Assembly: GCA_029941485.1 (NCBI GenBank)
Contig: JAPYOZ010000003.1
Coordinates: 1 to 33,421 of the forward strand
DNA length: 33,421 nt
Origin: Gammaproteobacteria bacterium
Lineage (GTDB): Bacteria; Pseudomonadota; Gammaproteobacteria; PS1; Pseudothioglobaceae
Reading direction: 5' to 3'
Below, piece by piece: positions 11,166-21,329 of the stretch. A model generated the notes under the pieces. The model saw nothing but the letters and a program-made list of their open reading frames with translations. It did not search any database and had not been told where the DNA came from. Position numbers and translations under genes: made by a program. Positions within the stretch are counted from its first letter, which is position 1. Every line of letters begins with the position of its first letter.

Positions 11166-12482
11166 TTGGAACTATTTGATCGTCAAAAAGATTGGGTTGG
11201 TCAGGGTGAGAGAACGCTACTGGTTTATGTCGAACTTCCTGGCAATAGACACATACACAACGGTTTAGAAGAATTTATAGAGCTGGCTAACTCTTCAGGA
11301 TTGGAGATTATTCAAGCGCTTAAGGTAAATCGAAATATTGCCACTGCTCAGTATTTTATTGGCTCTGGTAAGGTTGAAGAAATAGCCGAACTGGCTAAAG
11401 AAAACGAAATTGAATTGGTGATTTTTGCCCCAGAACTGTCTCCCTCACAAGAAAGAAATTTAGAAAAAAAACTCAACTGCCAAGTGATGGATCGAACGGG
11501 ACTGATCTTGGATATTTTTGCTTTAAGAGCGCAATCATTTGAAGGTAAATTACAAGTTGAATTGGCTCAGCTTCGACATCTATCGACTCGATTAGTGAGA
11601 GGTTGGACCCACCTAGAAAGGCAAAAAGGTGGCATCGGTTTAAGAGGGCCAGGTGAAACACAATTAGAAACCGATAAGCGCTTAATTGCACTTCGCATTA
11701 AAAACATTAGCAAACGTTTAGAAAAAGTACACAAGCAACGTGATCTAGGCAGGAAATCACGTGTTAAAAATGAGCTCCCTATGATTGCTTTGGCAGGCTA
11801 TACCAATGCAGGAAAGTCCACTTTATTCAATGCGCTGACCAAAGCAGAAGTATTCGCAGACGACCGACTCTTTGCTACGTTAGATTCTACCATTAGGAGG
11901 GTAATCTTACCCGCTTCTGGCGAAGCCGTTATTGCCGATACCGTGGGTTTTATTCAAGATCTTCCTCACGATCTTGTTGCTGCGTTTAAATCCACATTAG
12001 AAGAAACTCGGCGTGCCAACGTAATACTTCATGTGGTTGATGCTTCCGATGAGTATCATCATGAAAAAATTGATCAGGTGGAAGACATTATTAATGAGAT
12101 TGACGCAGATGAAATACCCAGTCTCTTGGTAATGAATAAAATTGATCGTTTGGAAAACTTTAAACCAAGAATTGATAGGGACAAGGACGGAAGAATTTAT
12201 CGTGTTTGGGTTTCGGCTCAAACGTTTGATGGGATTGATCTTTTATATCAAACATTGGCTGAACAGCTTAGTGGTATGATGACACGTGCAAGAATACAGC
12301 TTGATGTGAAGGCGGCCTACATTCGTAGTGAAATTTACAATATTGGCTATATACACAATGAAAAGATGGATGATTTTGGGCAGTGGGTACTTGAAATTAA
12401 CGTTACCAACCACTATCTATCTAAGTTATTACAAAAGCAAGGCGTAAAGCTATTATGGGAACAGAAGTCACAACAGAAGTAA
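11166..12482 (+). CDS. hflX: GTPase HflX
   Basis: GGIGLRGPGETQLETDKR, ALAGYTNAGKSTLFNALT, DTVGFIQDLPHDLVAAFKSTLEE; apparent TTG start 5 nt after the clpX stop. Confidence 0.95.
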   Translation: MELFDRQKDWVGQGERTLLVYVELPGNRHIHNGLEEFIELANSSGLEIIQALKVNRNIATAQYFIGSGKVEEIAELAKENEIELVIFAPELSPSQERNLEKKLNCQVMDRTGLILDIFALRAQSFEGKLQVELAQLRHLSTRLVRGWTHLERQKGGIGLRGPGETQLETDKRLIALRIKNISKRLEKVHKQRDLGRKSRVKNELPMIALAGYTNAGKSTLFNALTKAEVFADDRLFATLDSTIRRVILPASGEAVIADTVGFIQDLPHDLVAAFKSTLEETRRANVILHVVDASDEYHHEKIDQVEDIINEIDADEIPSLLVMNKIDRLENFKPRIDRDKDGRIYRVWVSAQTFDGIDLLYQTLAEQLSGMMTRARIQLDVKAAYIRSEIYNIGYIHNEKMDDFGQWVLEINVTNHYLSKLLQKQGVKLLWEQKSQQK

Positions 12483-14794
12483 TCGATTTAAGCAAGGAGC
12501 GGGTTCCATTATTGCCACTTAGAGACGTGGTTGTTTTTCCGCACACAGTGATGCCGCTTTTTGTTGGCAGAAAAACCTCTGTGAATGCAATTACACAGGC
12601 CATGGGCACTAATAAATACATTTTTTTAGTGACTCAAAAAGACGAAAAAATTGAAAACCCAACTAATGACGAGTTGTACAGAGTGGGCACACTGGCCACT
12701 ATTTTACAAATGCTGAAACTACCTGATGGAACTATTAAAGTTCTTGTGGAGGGAGTTAAACGTGCAAAGGTTGAAGAGTTTTTTGATTCTGACGATGGTT
12801 TTAGCGAAGTCTTAGTGAATGATTTTATGCTTGAATCTAGTGAAGACACTGAGATTAAAGCCATGATGCGCCTTGCACTTGAAAGTTTTGAGACTTACAT
12901 TAAACTGAATAAAAAGATACCTGAAGAAGTTGTTAAAGCTTTGCAGGAAATCAGCGATGTGGAGCGTTTTAGTGATGTCATTATTGCTAATTTAAATCTT
13001 AAGATCCATGAAAAACAATCCTTATTAGAGGGCGACAGAGCTAAGGATCGATTGGATAAAATACTGTTGGTTATTCAGGGCGAAATCGATATCTTAAGTG
13101 CTGAAAGGAAGATCCAATCTCGAGTACGCAAGCAAATGGAATCCAATCAAAGGGATTACTATTTAAACGAACAGATGAAATCCATTCAAAAGGAATTGGG
13201 CCAGGCTGAAGATGAAAATGAAATTGAAGACCTTCAATCAAGCATCAATAAAGCGAAAATGCCTAAATTGGTTAAAACTAAAGCACAAAGCGAATTGAAG
13301 AAGCTTTCACGCATGTCGTCGCAGTCTTCTGATGCGTCTATCATTCGCACGTACATTGAAAATTTATGCGATGTGCCGTGGAAGAAAAAAACCATTATTA
13401 ACAAAGACCTTAAGAAAGCACAAAAGATTTTAGATGGTGATCATTATGGTTTAAATAAAGTCAAGGAGCGAATTTTAGAGCACTTAGCTGTACAAACCCG
13501 TGTGACACACAATAAAGCCAATATTTTGTGCCTTGTTGGCCCTCCTGGTGTGGGTAAAACTTCCTTGGGTGAGTCGATTGCCAAAGCGGTTAATCGCAAA
13601 TACGTGCGTATGGCGTTAGGTGGTGTGCGTGATGAGGCTGAAATTCGTGGCCATAGACGTACTTACATTGGCGCAATGCCAGGCTCTATCGTGCAAAAAA
13701 TGCAAAAAGTGAAGGTTAAAAATCCACTGTTTTTACTTGATGAAATTGAAAAAATGGCTTCTGATTACCGAGGCGACCCATCTTCAGCTATGCTAGAAGT
13801 GCTAGATCCTGAGCAAAACCACACGTTTAATGATCACTATTTAGAGGTTGATTACGATCTTTCTCAAGTGATGTTTGTGGCTACGGCTAATTCATTAGAT
13901 TTGCCACAACCGTTGTTAGATCGCATGGAAATTATCGAATTGTCAGGCTACACTGAGGATGAGAAAGTACAAATTGCCAAGCGTCATTTAGTGGCAAAGG
14001 CGATGGAAAACAACGGCATTAAATCAAGCGAGATTGATTTTAAAGATTCAGCGATTTTAGACATTATCCGTTACTATACCCGCGAGGCAGGTGTGCGTAG
14101 TTTGAGCCGTACCATTAGTACAATTTGTCGTAAGGTAGTGAAAGAAGTTGTGCTTAAAAAACGCAAAAGTAGAGCGATTATCAATGTTAAAAGTTTAGCA
14201 AAATATTTAGGGGTTAAAAAATTCCGCTATGGTTTGGCAGAAGAGCACAATCAAGTGGGTGAAGTCACAGGCCTGGCATGGACATCGGTTGGCGGTGATT
14301 TATTAACCATTGAAGCCACTGCTTACAAAGGCAAAGGCAAGCTGAAATACACAGGCCAATTAGGCGATGTGATGAAAGAGTCTATCCAGGCGGCCATGAG
14401 TGTTGTGCGTACGCGTGCCAAAGAGCTAAATATTGATAGCGACTTCCAAAACAAGCTGGATATTCATATTCACGTACCCGATGGCTCTACCCCGAAAGAC
14501 GGGCCAAGTGCAGGCGCGGCAATGTGCACGTCTTTAGTGTCAGTATTAACAGGACGTAAAGTCAAAGCTGATGTGGCCATGACTGGTGAAATTACCCTGC
14601 GTGGTGAAATTACACCGATTGGTGGCCTTAAAGAGAAAATGCTGGCTGCACTTCGCGGCGGTATTAAAACCGTGATTATTCCTGATGATAATGAGCGTGA
14701 ACTTTCTGAAGTTCCTGACAAAATTAAAGGTGAGCTAAACGTGATTAAAGTTAAGTGGATTGACGAGGTGCTGGATATTGCTTTAGAAAAATAA
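12455..14794 (+). CDS. lon: ATP-dependent protease Lon
   Basis: VPLLPLRDVVVFPHTVMPLFVGR; GPPGVGKTSLGESIAKA; catalytic PKDGPSAGAAM. 28-nt overlap with the hflX 3' end. Confidence 0.97.
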   Translation: MGTEVTTEVIDLSKERVPLLPLRDVVVFPHTVMPLFVGRKTSVNAITQAMGTNKYIFLVTQKDEKIENPTNDELYRVGTLATILQMLKLPDGTIKVLVEGVKRAKVEEFFDSDDGFSEVLVNDFMLESSEDTEIKAMMRLALESFETYIKLNKKIPEEVVKALQEISDVERFSDVIIANLNLKIHEKQSLLEGDRAKDRLDKILLVIQGEIDILSAERKIQSRVRKQMESNQRDYYLNEQMKSIQKELGQAEDENEIEDLQSSINKAKMPKLVKTKAQSELKKLSRMSSQSSDASIIRTYIENLCDVPWKKKTIINKDLKKAQKILDGDHYGLNKVKERILEHLAVQTRVTHNKANILCLVGPPGVGKTSLGESIAKAVNRKYVRMALGGVRDEAEIRGHRRTYIGAMPGSIVQKMQKVKVKNPLFLLDEIEKMASDYRGDPSSAMLEVLDPEQNHTFNDHYLEVDYDLSQVMFVATANSLDLPQPLLDRMEIIELSGYTEDEKVQIAKRHLVAKAMENNGIKSSEIDFKDSAILDIIRYYTREAGVRSLSRTISTICRKVVKEVVLKKRKSRAIINVKSLAKYLGVKKFRYGLAEEHNQVGEVTGLAWTSVGGDLLTIEATAYKGKGKLKYTGQLGDVMKESIQAAMSVVRTRAKELNIDSDFQNKLDIHIHVPDGSTPKDGPSAGAAMCTSLVSVLTGRKVKADVAMTGEITLRGEITPIGGLKEKMLAALRGGIKTVIIPDDNERELSEVPDKIKGELNVIKVKWIDEVLDIALEK

Positions 14795-14803
14795 TTAGTT
14801 AAT

Positions 14804-14833
14804 AAAAAAAGGTGCTTAAAGCGCCTTTTTTTT
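14804..14833 (+). terminator. Rho-independent terminator after lon
   Basis: AAAAAAAGGTGC-TTAAA-GCGCCTTTTTTTT hairpin (one G:U pair) with T-tract. Confidence 0.85.
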
Positions 14834-14847
14834 GAAGAAAAATCGAT

Positions 14848-15272
14848 CTAAGGTCGAATGTAAGAATAGCCCTGTTGCTGTAGTTCGCCAATATGAACCA
14901 CACCAGAAGGTGTGATGTCTACACCATCTGTTAGTGTTGGAAGATGGCCATTCTTCTTCTTATCTTCTTCTTAAAGCCATTCATAGTATTTTGACAAGCA
15001 CTAAAAGTAATGTCATTCATCGCCATCTTTTCGACACGACTAGAGTTTTTATTGCCAGTGGTTAAAATGCCTAAGCCTGGGCCGTAAGCCACAATTTCCA
15101 CATCAACTTTATCAGCACCGTAGTATTTTTGTAAATTGGCCGCATTATTTAGAACGATTTTTTGAATTCTGGCGTCATTTGTGCTGATTTTAATAACGTA
15201 TTGTGGATTAGCGGCTTGCACGTTTAGTGTGAGTAATGCGAACGTCGCAATACTAAGTAGTATTTTTTTCAT
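14848..15272 (-). pseudogene. Secreted DsrE-like protein, apparently frameshifted
   Basis: ORF 14931-15272 encodes signal peptide plus DsrE-like ...YVIKISTNDARIQKIVLNNAANLQKYYGADKVDVEIVAYGPGLGIL...FSACQNTMNGFKKK then aberrant IRRRMAIFQH*. Another frame downstream encodes NGHLPTLTDGVDITPSGVVHIGELQQQGYSYIRP*, which resembles the usual C-terminus of this family. Confidence 0.75.
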
Positions 15273-15312
15273 GGTATTCCCCCGTAAATTTAAAAGCGAC
15301 TTTATAACAAAG

Positions 15313-16623
15313 TCACGATAATTCTACACTTATTTTTTTTAGTTTGGCGTAGTAAAAACCATCAAACTCATGGGTGGGTAGTTGCTGTCTGCCAACAACT
15401 GTTTTAATCCCCCAGTCTAGGTCGATCTTAATTTCACTGACATCATCATGACTGTAAAGAAAGTTAGCCATTTGATCTTCATTCTCGGCTTTTAAAATTG
15501 AACAGGTGGCATATAAAAGCACACCACCTGGCTTTAGCATCTGCCATAAGTTATCAAGAATGGATTTTTGTAATGCCACCAAAGCAGTGATGTCTTTAGG
15601 CTTTCTTAGGAGTTTAATATCAGGATGGCGACGAATAACACCAGTGGCTGAACATGGCGCATCGAGCAGAATTTTATCAAATAATTTACCACCCTTTATG
15701 CCCCCTTGCAGGGTGAACCAATCTTGCACTTGGGCGTTGCCTTGTGATAAAACAATATTTTTAATGTTAAATCGATTAATATTTTCTGCTACACGTTGAA
15801 GTCTCTCTTCATCGCTGTCTAGTGCGACAATAGTTGATTGTGGCTCTAGTTCACTGAGGTGTGTGGCTTTGCCACCAGGTGCAGAGCAGGCGTCTAAAAT
15901 CAACTCGTTGGCTTGTGGATCAAGTAAGTTGGCGGCTAGTTGGGCCGAGCAATCTTGTACGTAGCAAGCGCCTTGTTCAAAACTAGGCAATTTAAATACG
16001 GATACTGCCTCTTCTAGTACCAATGCTTGTGGTGCAATGTCTACTTGGTAAGAGTCAATACCCAATATTGATAATTCTGCTTGATAGTCTTCAAGGTTGT
16101 AATCTGGATGAACACGAATGCTCATGGGTGCTTGAATATTGTTGTTAGCAAATATTTGTTCAAAATAATCAGGGTAATTATTTTTAATTTTTTTAACCAA
16201 CCAACTTGGGTGTGAATAATGAGTTTGTTTTTGTAGGGAGTCTTTTTGCCGATCTACCTCTCTTAAGATGGCGTTTACCAAGCCTTTAGCCCAAACTTTG
16301 TTTAAATCATTTACCACATTAACGGTTTCAAAAATTGCTGCGTGAGTTGCAACATTTGAGTATAAAAGTTGATAAGTACCTAAGAGTAGTAGGCATTGAA
16401 CATCAAGATTGTCTTTTTCTACTGGGTGTTTTAAAAGCTTTGAAACAATATCATTGAGTTGGTGATAAAACCGAATAGTACCAAATACTAAAGACTTAAT
16501 GAGCGATAAGTCTTGATGATCTTGTGGAAATTGAAAGGCTGATAGGGATTGCTTGTTTAATACTACTGAGCAAATTGCCTCTAAGGCAATTGCTCGCGTA
16601 TTGGTACTATTGATATTTTGCAA
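15313..16623 (-). CDS. rsmB: 16S rRNA (cytosine(967)-C(5))-methyltransferase RsmB
   Basis: N-terminal NusB-like domain; VQDCSAQLAANLLDPQ, ILDACSAPGGKATHL, LLDAPCSATGVIRRHPDIK, YATCSI methyltransferase motifs. Confidence 0.94.
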   Translation of the reverse strand: MQNINSTNTRAIALEAICSVVLNKQSLSAFQFPQDHQDLSLIKSLVFGTIRFYHQLNDIVSKLLKHPVEKDNLDVQCLLLLGTYQLLYSNVATHAAIFETVNVVNDLNKVWAKGLVNAILREVDRQKDSLQKQTHYSHPSWLVKKIKNNYPDYFEQIFANNNIQAPMSIRVHPDYNLEDYQAELSILGIDSYQVDIAPQALVLEEAVSVFKLPSFEQGACYVQDCSAQLAANLLDPQANELILDACSAPGGKATHLSELEPQSTIVALDSDEERLQRVAENINRFNIKNIVLSQGNAQVQDWFTLQGGIKGGKLFDKILLDAPCSATGVIRRHPDIKLLRKPKDITALVALQKSILDNLWQMLKPGGVLLYATCSILKAENEDQMANFLYSHDDVSEIKIDLDWGIKTVVGRQQLPTHEFDGFYYAKLKKISVELS

Positions 16624-17329
16624 GTGAGCGTTTTAGTTCTTTTAATAACTCTTTTGGCTTAACATAACCAGGGATGTGGTCACCATTTTCAAAGAAGATA
16701 AATGGCGTGCCTGTGACGTTGAGTTTTTTTGCCAGCACTAAGTGATCAATGACTGGGTTTTCGCATTTATTGAGTGGATTATCTTTTTGTATCATACCTC
16801 TGTCCATTGCTTGTTTTTGATCGTCGGCACACCAGATAGCAACGGAGCGGTAGTAGGATTTAGTGTTTACACCCGAGCGTGGAAAAGCTAAATACTTCAT
16901 GGTAATGCCTGATTTATTGAGTGCGACAATGTCTTTGTGTAATTGACGGCAGAAAGGGCAATCCACATCAGTGAACACGTTGATGATGTATTTCTCATCA
17001 TCGGCTTTGTAGATAACTTTTTCATTGTCAGTTGTTGTGGCAAGTATTTCTTTGGCTAAACTCGATACTCTAGATTGAGTAAGGTTTTTGCGTGTTTTTA
17101 AATCAATCACTTCACCTTGAGACAAATAACGACCATCTTCCGAGATGTAGATAACGTCTAATCTTGGCTCTCTTAGAATAACCTCGTACAAGCCTAAAAA
17201 TGGTGTGGGGCTAATGTCTTCTTTAGTAACATTAGGAAAGTAAGCGTTAAGACCTTTGACAATGTCATTTGTATCGGCTAAAACATTGTTTGAAAAAATG
17301 GTTAATAAAATAAATAATGACTTTAACAT
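16607..17329 (-). CDS. dsbC: Thiol:disulfide interchange protein DsbC
   Basis: Signal peptide, VFTDVDCPFCRQLHKDI (CxxC), GTPFIFFENGDHIPGY. Confidence 0.9.
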   Translation of the reverse strand: MLKSLFILLTIFSNNVLADTNDIVKGLNAYFPNVTKEDISPTPFLGLYEVILREPRLDVIYISEDGRYLSQGEVIDLKTRKNLTQSRVSSLAKEILATTTDNEKVIYKADDEKYIINVFTDVDCPFCRQLHKDIVALNKSGITMKYLAFPRSGVNTKSYYRSVAIWCADDQKQAMDRGMIQKDNPLNKCENPVIDHLVLAKKLNVTGTPFIFFENGDHIPGYVKPKELLKELKRSLAKYQ

Positions 17330-17422
17330 GGCAAGAAATCTATTGATAAAAATGAATAAATTTTACCTACTTAGGTACAATTGCGCCATTGTATTTATTA
17401 AAACATTTATATAGAAGTTATT

Positions 17423-18847
17423 ATGGATTTTTCTCTAACTAATCAAACCGTTCAAAATTTTGACGGTGATTGTGTTGTGTTGTTTTCTTTCTTAGATAAG
17501 GTTAACGACGATCAATTCGTTCAGTCGCTCATTGATTTAAATCATTTCAATGCCAAAGTAGGCAAAACACTCAGTCTTAATTTTGTGGATGGCTTTAAGG
17601 TCAGTAGAGTGATTGTGTTGGGTTTGGGCGAAGTAACGTTGAGTGCTAAAAATTATGAAAAAGCACTGATTTCATTAATAGACACACTGGAGGGTGAAAA
17701 GGTTAAGAGTGCTCTGATAGAAGAAGTTAATGTCGATGGTTACGATCAGTCGTGGATATACAGAACTACCGCCAGAGTCATGCAAAATGCAACCTATCAA
17801 ATTGAGAAAGTAGGGATTGATAATGAACAAGAAAATGCAATTGAGAGTATTGCTATTCAGTCAAGCAGTGATAATGCGCATGAATTAGTACAAGGACAAG
17901 CCATTGCAAATGGTATGGCACTTACTCGACACCTTGGCGATTTGCCTTCAAATATTTGCACACCTACTTATTTGGCAAACACTGCACAATCCTTGGCCAA
18001 AGAGTTCGGTTTAGATTGTGAGGTGTTGGAAGAGTCTGATATGTCAAAGCTAGGCATGAATTCTTTATTGTCGGTTTCTAAGGGTTCGATAGAGCCACCT
18101 AAGCTGATTAGCTTAAGTTATGTTGGTAATGGAGATGCCAAACCAATTGTATTAGTTGGTAAAGGCGTAACTTTTGACAGTGGCGGTATTTCGTTAAAGC
18201 CAGGTGCTGGCATGGATGAGATGAAATACGACATGTGTGGTGCAGCATCCGTGCTCGGCACAATGCGCGCTGTAGCAGAGATGAAGTTTAAAGTTAACCT
18301 TACCATTGTGGTGCCAACGGTTGAGAACATGCCAGCGCACAACGCCTCAAAACCGGGTGATGTGGTCACAAGTATGTCAGGCCAAACCATTGAAATTCTA
18401 AATACCGATGCCGAAGGGCGTTTGATCCTGTGTGACGCACTCACTTACGTTGAAAAATTCAACCCCGAGGTGGTGATTGACGTAGCCACATTAACAGGAG
18501 CGGTTATTGTTGCGTTGGGAAAACACAACAGTGGTTTGATGAGTAACGACCAAGCCTTGGCTGATGGTTTAATCAGTGCGTCAAAAATAGCATTGGATGG
18601 TGCTTGGCAACTACCGATTGAAGATGAATACGACGAGCAGTTAAAATCAAATTTTGCTGACATGGCTAATATTGGTGGGCGTGAGGCTGGCACCATTACA
18701 GCGGCTTGTTTCTTAGCACGCTACAGCAAGGATTATCGCTGGGCGCATTTAGACATTGCAGGCACGGCTTGGGTAAGCGGCAGTAAAAAAGGCGCAACAG
18801 GACGTCCTGTGCCGTTATTAACACAATACATTATTGACAGTGTTTAG
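17423..18847 (+). CDS. pepA: Leucyl aminopeptidase (M17)
   Basis: [34 protein letters not shown] and [17 protein letters not shown]17 signature. Confidence 0.96.
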   Translation: MDFSLTNQTVQNFDGDCVVLFSFLDKVNDDQFVQSLIDLNHFNAKVGKTLSLNFVDGFKVSRVIVLGLGEVTLSAKNYEKALISLIDTLEGEKVKSALIEEVNVDGYDQSWIYRTTARVMQNATYQIEKVGIDNEQENAIESIAIQSSSDNAHELVQGQAIANGMALTRHLGDLPSNICTPTYLANTAQSLAKEFGLDCEVLEESDMSKLGMNSLLSVSKGSIEPPKLISLSYVGNGDAKPIVLVGKGVTFDSGGISLKPGAGMDEMKYDMCGAASVLGTMRAVAEMKFKVNLTIVVPTVENMPAHNASKPGDVVTSMSGQTIEILNTDAEGRLILCDALTYVEKFNPEVVIDVATLTGAVIVALGKHNSGLMSNDQALADGLISASKIALDGAWQLPIEDEYDEQLKSNFADMANIGGREAGTITAACFLARYSKDYRWAHLDIAGTAWVSGSKKGATGRPVPLLTQYIIDSV

Positions 18848-18855
18848 GAAGGTTT

Positions 18856-19167
18856 GTGTCAGATTTTGAAAACGTTACCGTTGTAAAAGAGGCTAATATT
18901 TATTTTGACGGGAAAGTGACCAGTCGTACGATAGAGTTTGCCGATGGCTCTAAGAAAACACTGGGCATTATGATGCCAGGGGATTATGAATTTGGTACCG
19001 ATGATAACGAGCTAATGGAAATTCAAGCCGGTGAGATGAATGTATTATTGCCGGGTGAGAATAAATGGCAAACTTTTACAAAAGGCACGTCATTCAAAGT
19101 ACCTAAAGATTCCAGATTTAAATTAGAAGTCAAATCAGTGACTGATTATTGCTGTTCGTACTTTTAA
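18856..19167 (+). CDS. ppnP: Pyrimidine/purine nucleoside phosphorylase (DUF1255/YaiE)
   Basis: GTG start with aggaagg upstream; small cupin with [31 protein letters not shown] and VTDYCCSYF. Confidence 0.9.
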   Translation: MSDFENVTVVKEANIYFDGKVTSRTIEFADGSKKTLGIMMPGDYEFGTDDNELMEIQAGEMNVLLPGENKWQTFTKGTSFKVPKDSRFKLEVKSVTDYCCSYF

Positions 19168-20108
19168 GTATTACGATCAAGCCAAACACCCAAACCTTGG
19201 GCACAGATTTCTAAATCGCCTTTAAACAGCCTAACCTGTTGCGACTCATCCAGAGTAACGCCATGGTTGCTAGCGATCGTTAGCAGATAGTCCAACAAGT
19301 GTTCTTTTATGGTTTTGTGTCTGGATTCACTTTGTTTTAATTGCTTAGCAATATCAACAAATCCATCGATGTGTTGGATTAACATATCAGCAGAATTTTG
19401 GGTAAATTCTATTCGATTAAAATGCGTTAGGTAGGCGTATTTAGGATTAAGATTCATTAAATGTTTAATGGTATTTTTCCAAGTGTCTGGGTCAAATTGC
19501 ACTGGCGTGGTCGGTGGGAAAATTAACTCTCCTTGATCGGTATCAAACTCTCGATAGCTTACTCCAAGCGTGTCACCACTAAACACACCACGAGAAGTCT
19601 CATCCCAAATGCACACATGATGGCGCGCATGTCCAGGTGTGTCGATAAATTTTAGTACTCGATTGCCAAGAGTAATTTCATCACCATCTTGAGCAACGAC
19701 GATTCGATCTTTAGGAATTGGAATTAAATCTCCTAGAAATTGCTTAAAGAATAATTCGCCGTAAACGTCAATCACCCCTTTACGTAATTTTGATGGATCA
19801 GCTAAATGTTGTGCACCACGTTCGTGCACATAAACAGTCGCATTAGGTAAATGCTTGATGATTTCACCCGCTCCACCTGCATGGTCAAGGTGAATGTGCG
19901 TGAGTAAGACATAGTCAACATTTTCATGTTTGATGCTTTTAGCATCAAGCGTGGCGAGTAGTGTTGGTACGGATAAATAACAGCCGGTATCAACAAACGC
20001 GGCACGACCTTCATCTTCAATCAGGTAAGCGGCGACAAAGTCTTTGCGCATGTGTTCGGTGTCAATACAAGTAACACCAAAATCAAGTTCATGGTAAATG
20101 GGTTTCAT
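19164..20108 (-). CDS. MBL-fold metallo-hydrolase
   Basis: [13 protein letters not shown] (HxHxDH), [29 protein letters not shown] metal-binding motifs. Confidence 0.9.
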   Translation of the reverse strand: MKPIYHELDFGVTCIDTEHMRKDFVAAYLIEDEGRAAFVDTGCYLSVPTLLATLDAKSIKHENVDYVLLTHIHLDHAGGAGEIIKHLPNATVYVHERGAQHLADPSKLRKGVIDVYGELFFKQFLGDLIPIPKDRIVVAQDGDEITLGNRVLKFIDTPGHARHHVCIWDETSRGVFSGDTLGVSYREFDTDQGELIFPPTTPVQFDPDTWKNTIKHLMNLNPKYAYLTHFNRIEFTQNSADMLIQHIDGFVDIAKQLKQSESRHKTIKEHLLDYLLTIASNHGVTLDESQQVRLFKGDLEICAQGLGVWLDRNT

Positions 20109-20124
20109 ACTTTATATTATGTAT

Positions 20125-20154
20125 AAAAAAACCGCCCATAAAGGCGGTTTTTTT
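20125..20154. terminator. Bidirectional rho-independent terminator
   Basis: AAAAAAACCGCC-CATAAA-GGCGGTTTTTTT perfect hairpin downstream of the minus-strand DUF302 gene. Confidence 0.88.
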
Positions 20155-20172
20155 AACAATTAAACAAATGAC

Positions 20173-20826
20173 TTAGAAGTCGCCCTCTGCGCCACCATTT
20201 TGAATACGAGTAATCACACGTTGAACCTCTAGTGCTTTGTCAAGCAAGTAGTCTGGTAATGGTGCACCACCGTAAATCATTGCATTCATGTCTAATGTGT
20301 AAATCCATCTTTGACCTTGCTTATCTTCAATCAACGCTAATCGACAAGGTAAGTAAGCCGAGAATGCATCTGAATGCTCAACCATCGTCATCGCAGTACG
20401 CGGTGCACAGTATTGGTAAATTTTAAGGAATCTTTGAGCCTTGAAATCTGCATGTCCTTTTGTTACACCAGGAGCATTAGTTTGTAATTCAACCATTTCT
20501 GATAAAGGCAACATGCCTACAGAGCGGATGCCTTCTTCAGTTGCGATACTTTCCATTGCTTCTTCAACATCTTCGTTAGTGACATCATCAGCCACCTTAA
20601 CACGTACAATTGAGGCCATGGTGATATCACCAGTCTCTAATAAAGTGTTGGCCATTGGCATATAAACTTTAGCCATCGATTCTGGATGTAGTGTTGGTGA
20701 GATTACCTCACTAATAATTTTTCCAGTAACGCCATTATATTTTACTTGTAGTGATACGCCGTAATAAATAGCGATTGCACCGATAACAATCAGCACCCAC
20801 TTAACTATATTAATAACTCCACTCAT
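20173..20826 (-). CDS. Membrane-anchored DUF302-domain protein
   Basis: N-terminal TM segment (IVKWVLIVIGAIAIYYGVSL), C-terminal DUF302-like ...FLKIYQYCAPRTAMTMVEHSDAFSAYLPCRLALIEDKQGQRWIYTLDMNAMIYGGAPLP. Confidence 0.8.
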   Translation of the reverse strand: MSGVINIVKWVLIVIGAIAIYYGVSLQVKYNGVTGKIISEVISPTLHPESMAKVYMPMANTLLETGDITMASIVRVKVADDVTNEDVEEAMESIATEEGIRSVGMLPLSEMVELQTNAPGVTKGHADFKAQRFLKIYQYCAPRTAMTMVEHSDAFSAYLPCRLALIEDKQGQRWIYTLDMNAMIYGGAPLPDYLLDKALEVQRVITRIQNGGAEGDF

Positions 20827-20909
20827 TTTCTACTCCCCTTTTTTTAATTAATAATAATAAGAACTTCGGATTTTATCACTCCTTTTGCTTAGTGTGGGTG
20901 AATATTAAC

Positions 20910-21329
20910 CTAAACTCTTAAGCCGTTAAAGACGATATTGGTTAGGCTGACCACGCCGACAATCTTGCCATTGTCTAATACTGGGCAACGAGACAAGCCA
21001 AAATTCGTGAGTAACTCCGCACAATAACGAATGTCCATGTCAGGATGAACCGACATGACAGGCTTGTTCATAATTTCATAAATATTAACTCGATCAAGTG
21101 CGCGGTCTTTTGCAATTACTTTGGATGCAATATCGGCAATCAATACCACCCCATATTCATCGTAACCATGAGATTTTTCAACTAAGAGCATTTTAGTTTT
21201 TTTGTGTTGCATGTCACTCAATGCATTGTGAACAGTGCATTTACTGTCCACAATATCAACTTGTGTCCACATTACGTCTTTAACTAAAGTTGGTGCTGTC
21301 TGTTTAGACTTCTGTGTATCGTTTGTCAT
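20910..21329 (-). CDS. CBS-domain protein (tandem CBS pair)
   Basis: VKDVMWTQVDIVDSKCTVHNALSDMQHKKTKMLLVE... and NKPVMSVHPDMDIRYCAELLTNFGLSRCPVLDNGKIVGVVSLTNIV. Confidence 0.88.
   Translation of the reverse strand: MTNDTQKSKQTAPTLVKDVMWTQVDIVDSKCTVHNALSDMQHKKTKMLLVEKSHGYDEYGVVLIADIASKVIAKDRALDRVNIYEIMNKPVMSVHPDMDIRYCAELLTNFGLSRCPVLDNGKIVGVVSLTNIVFNGLRV

Noticed and set aside
14940-14975. Programmed -1 ribosomal frameshifting in the DsrE-like gene
   Set aside because: No classical X XXY YYZ slippery heptamer seen in the correct frame; the AAG tract is better explained by indel slippage or sequencing error. Left as a question in the finding.
18118-18696. Antisense ORFs inside pepA (108 and 83 aa)
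   Set aside because: Ser/Pro-rich shadow translations of the opposite strand of a conserved gene; no independent support.
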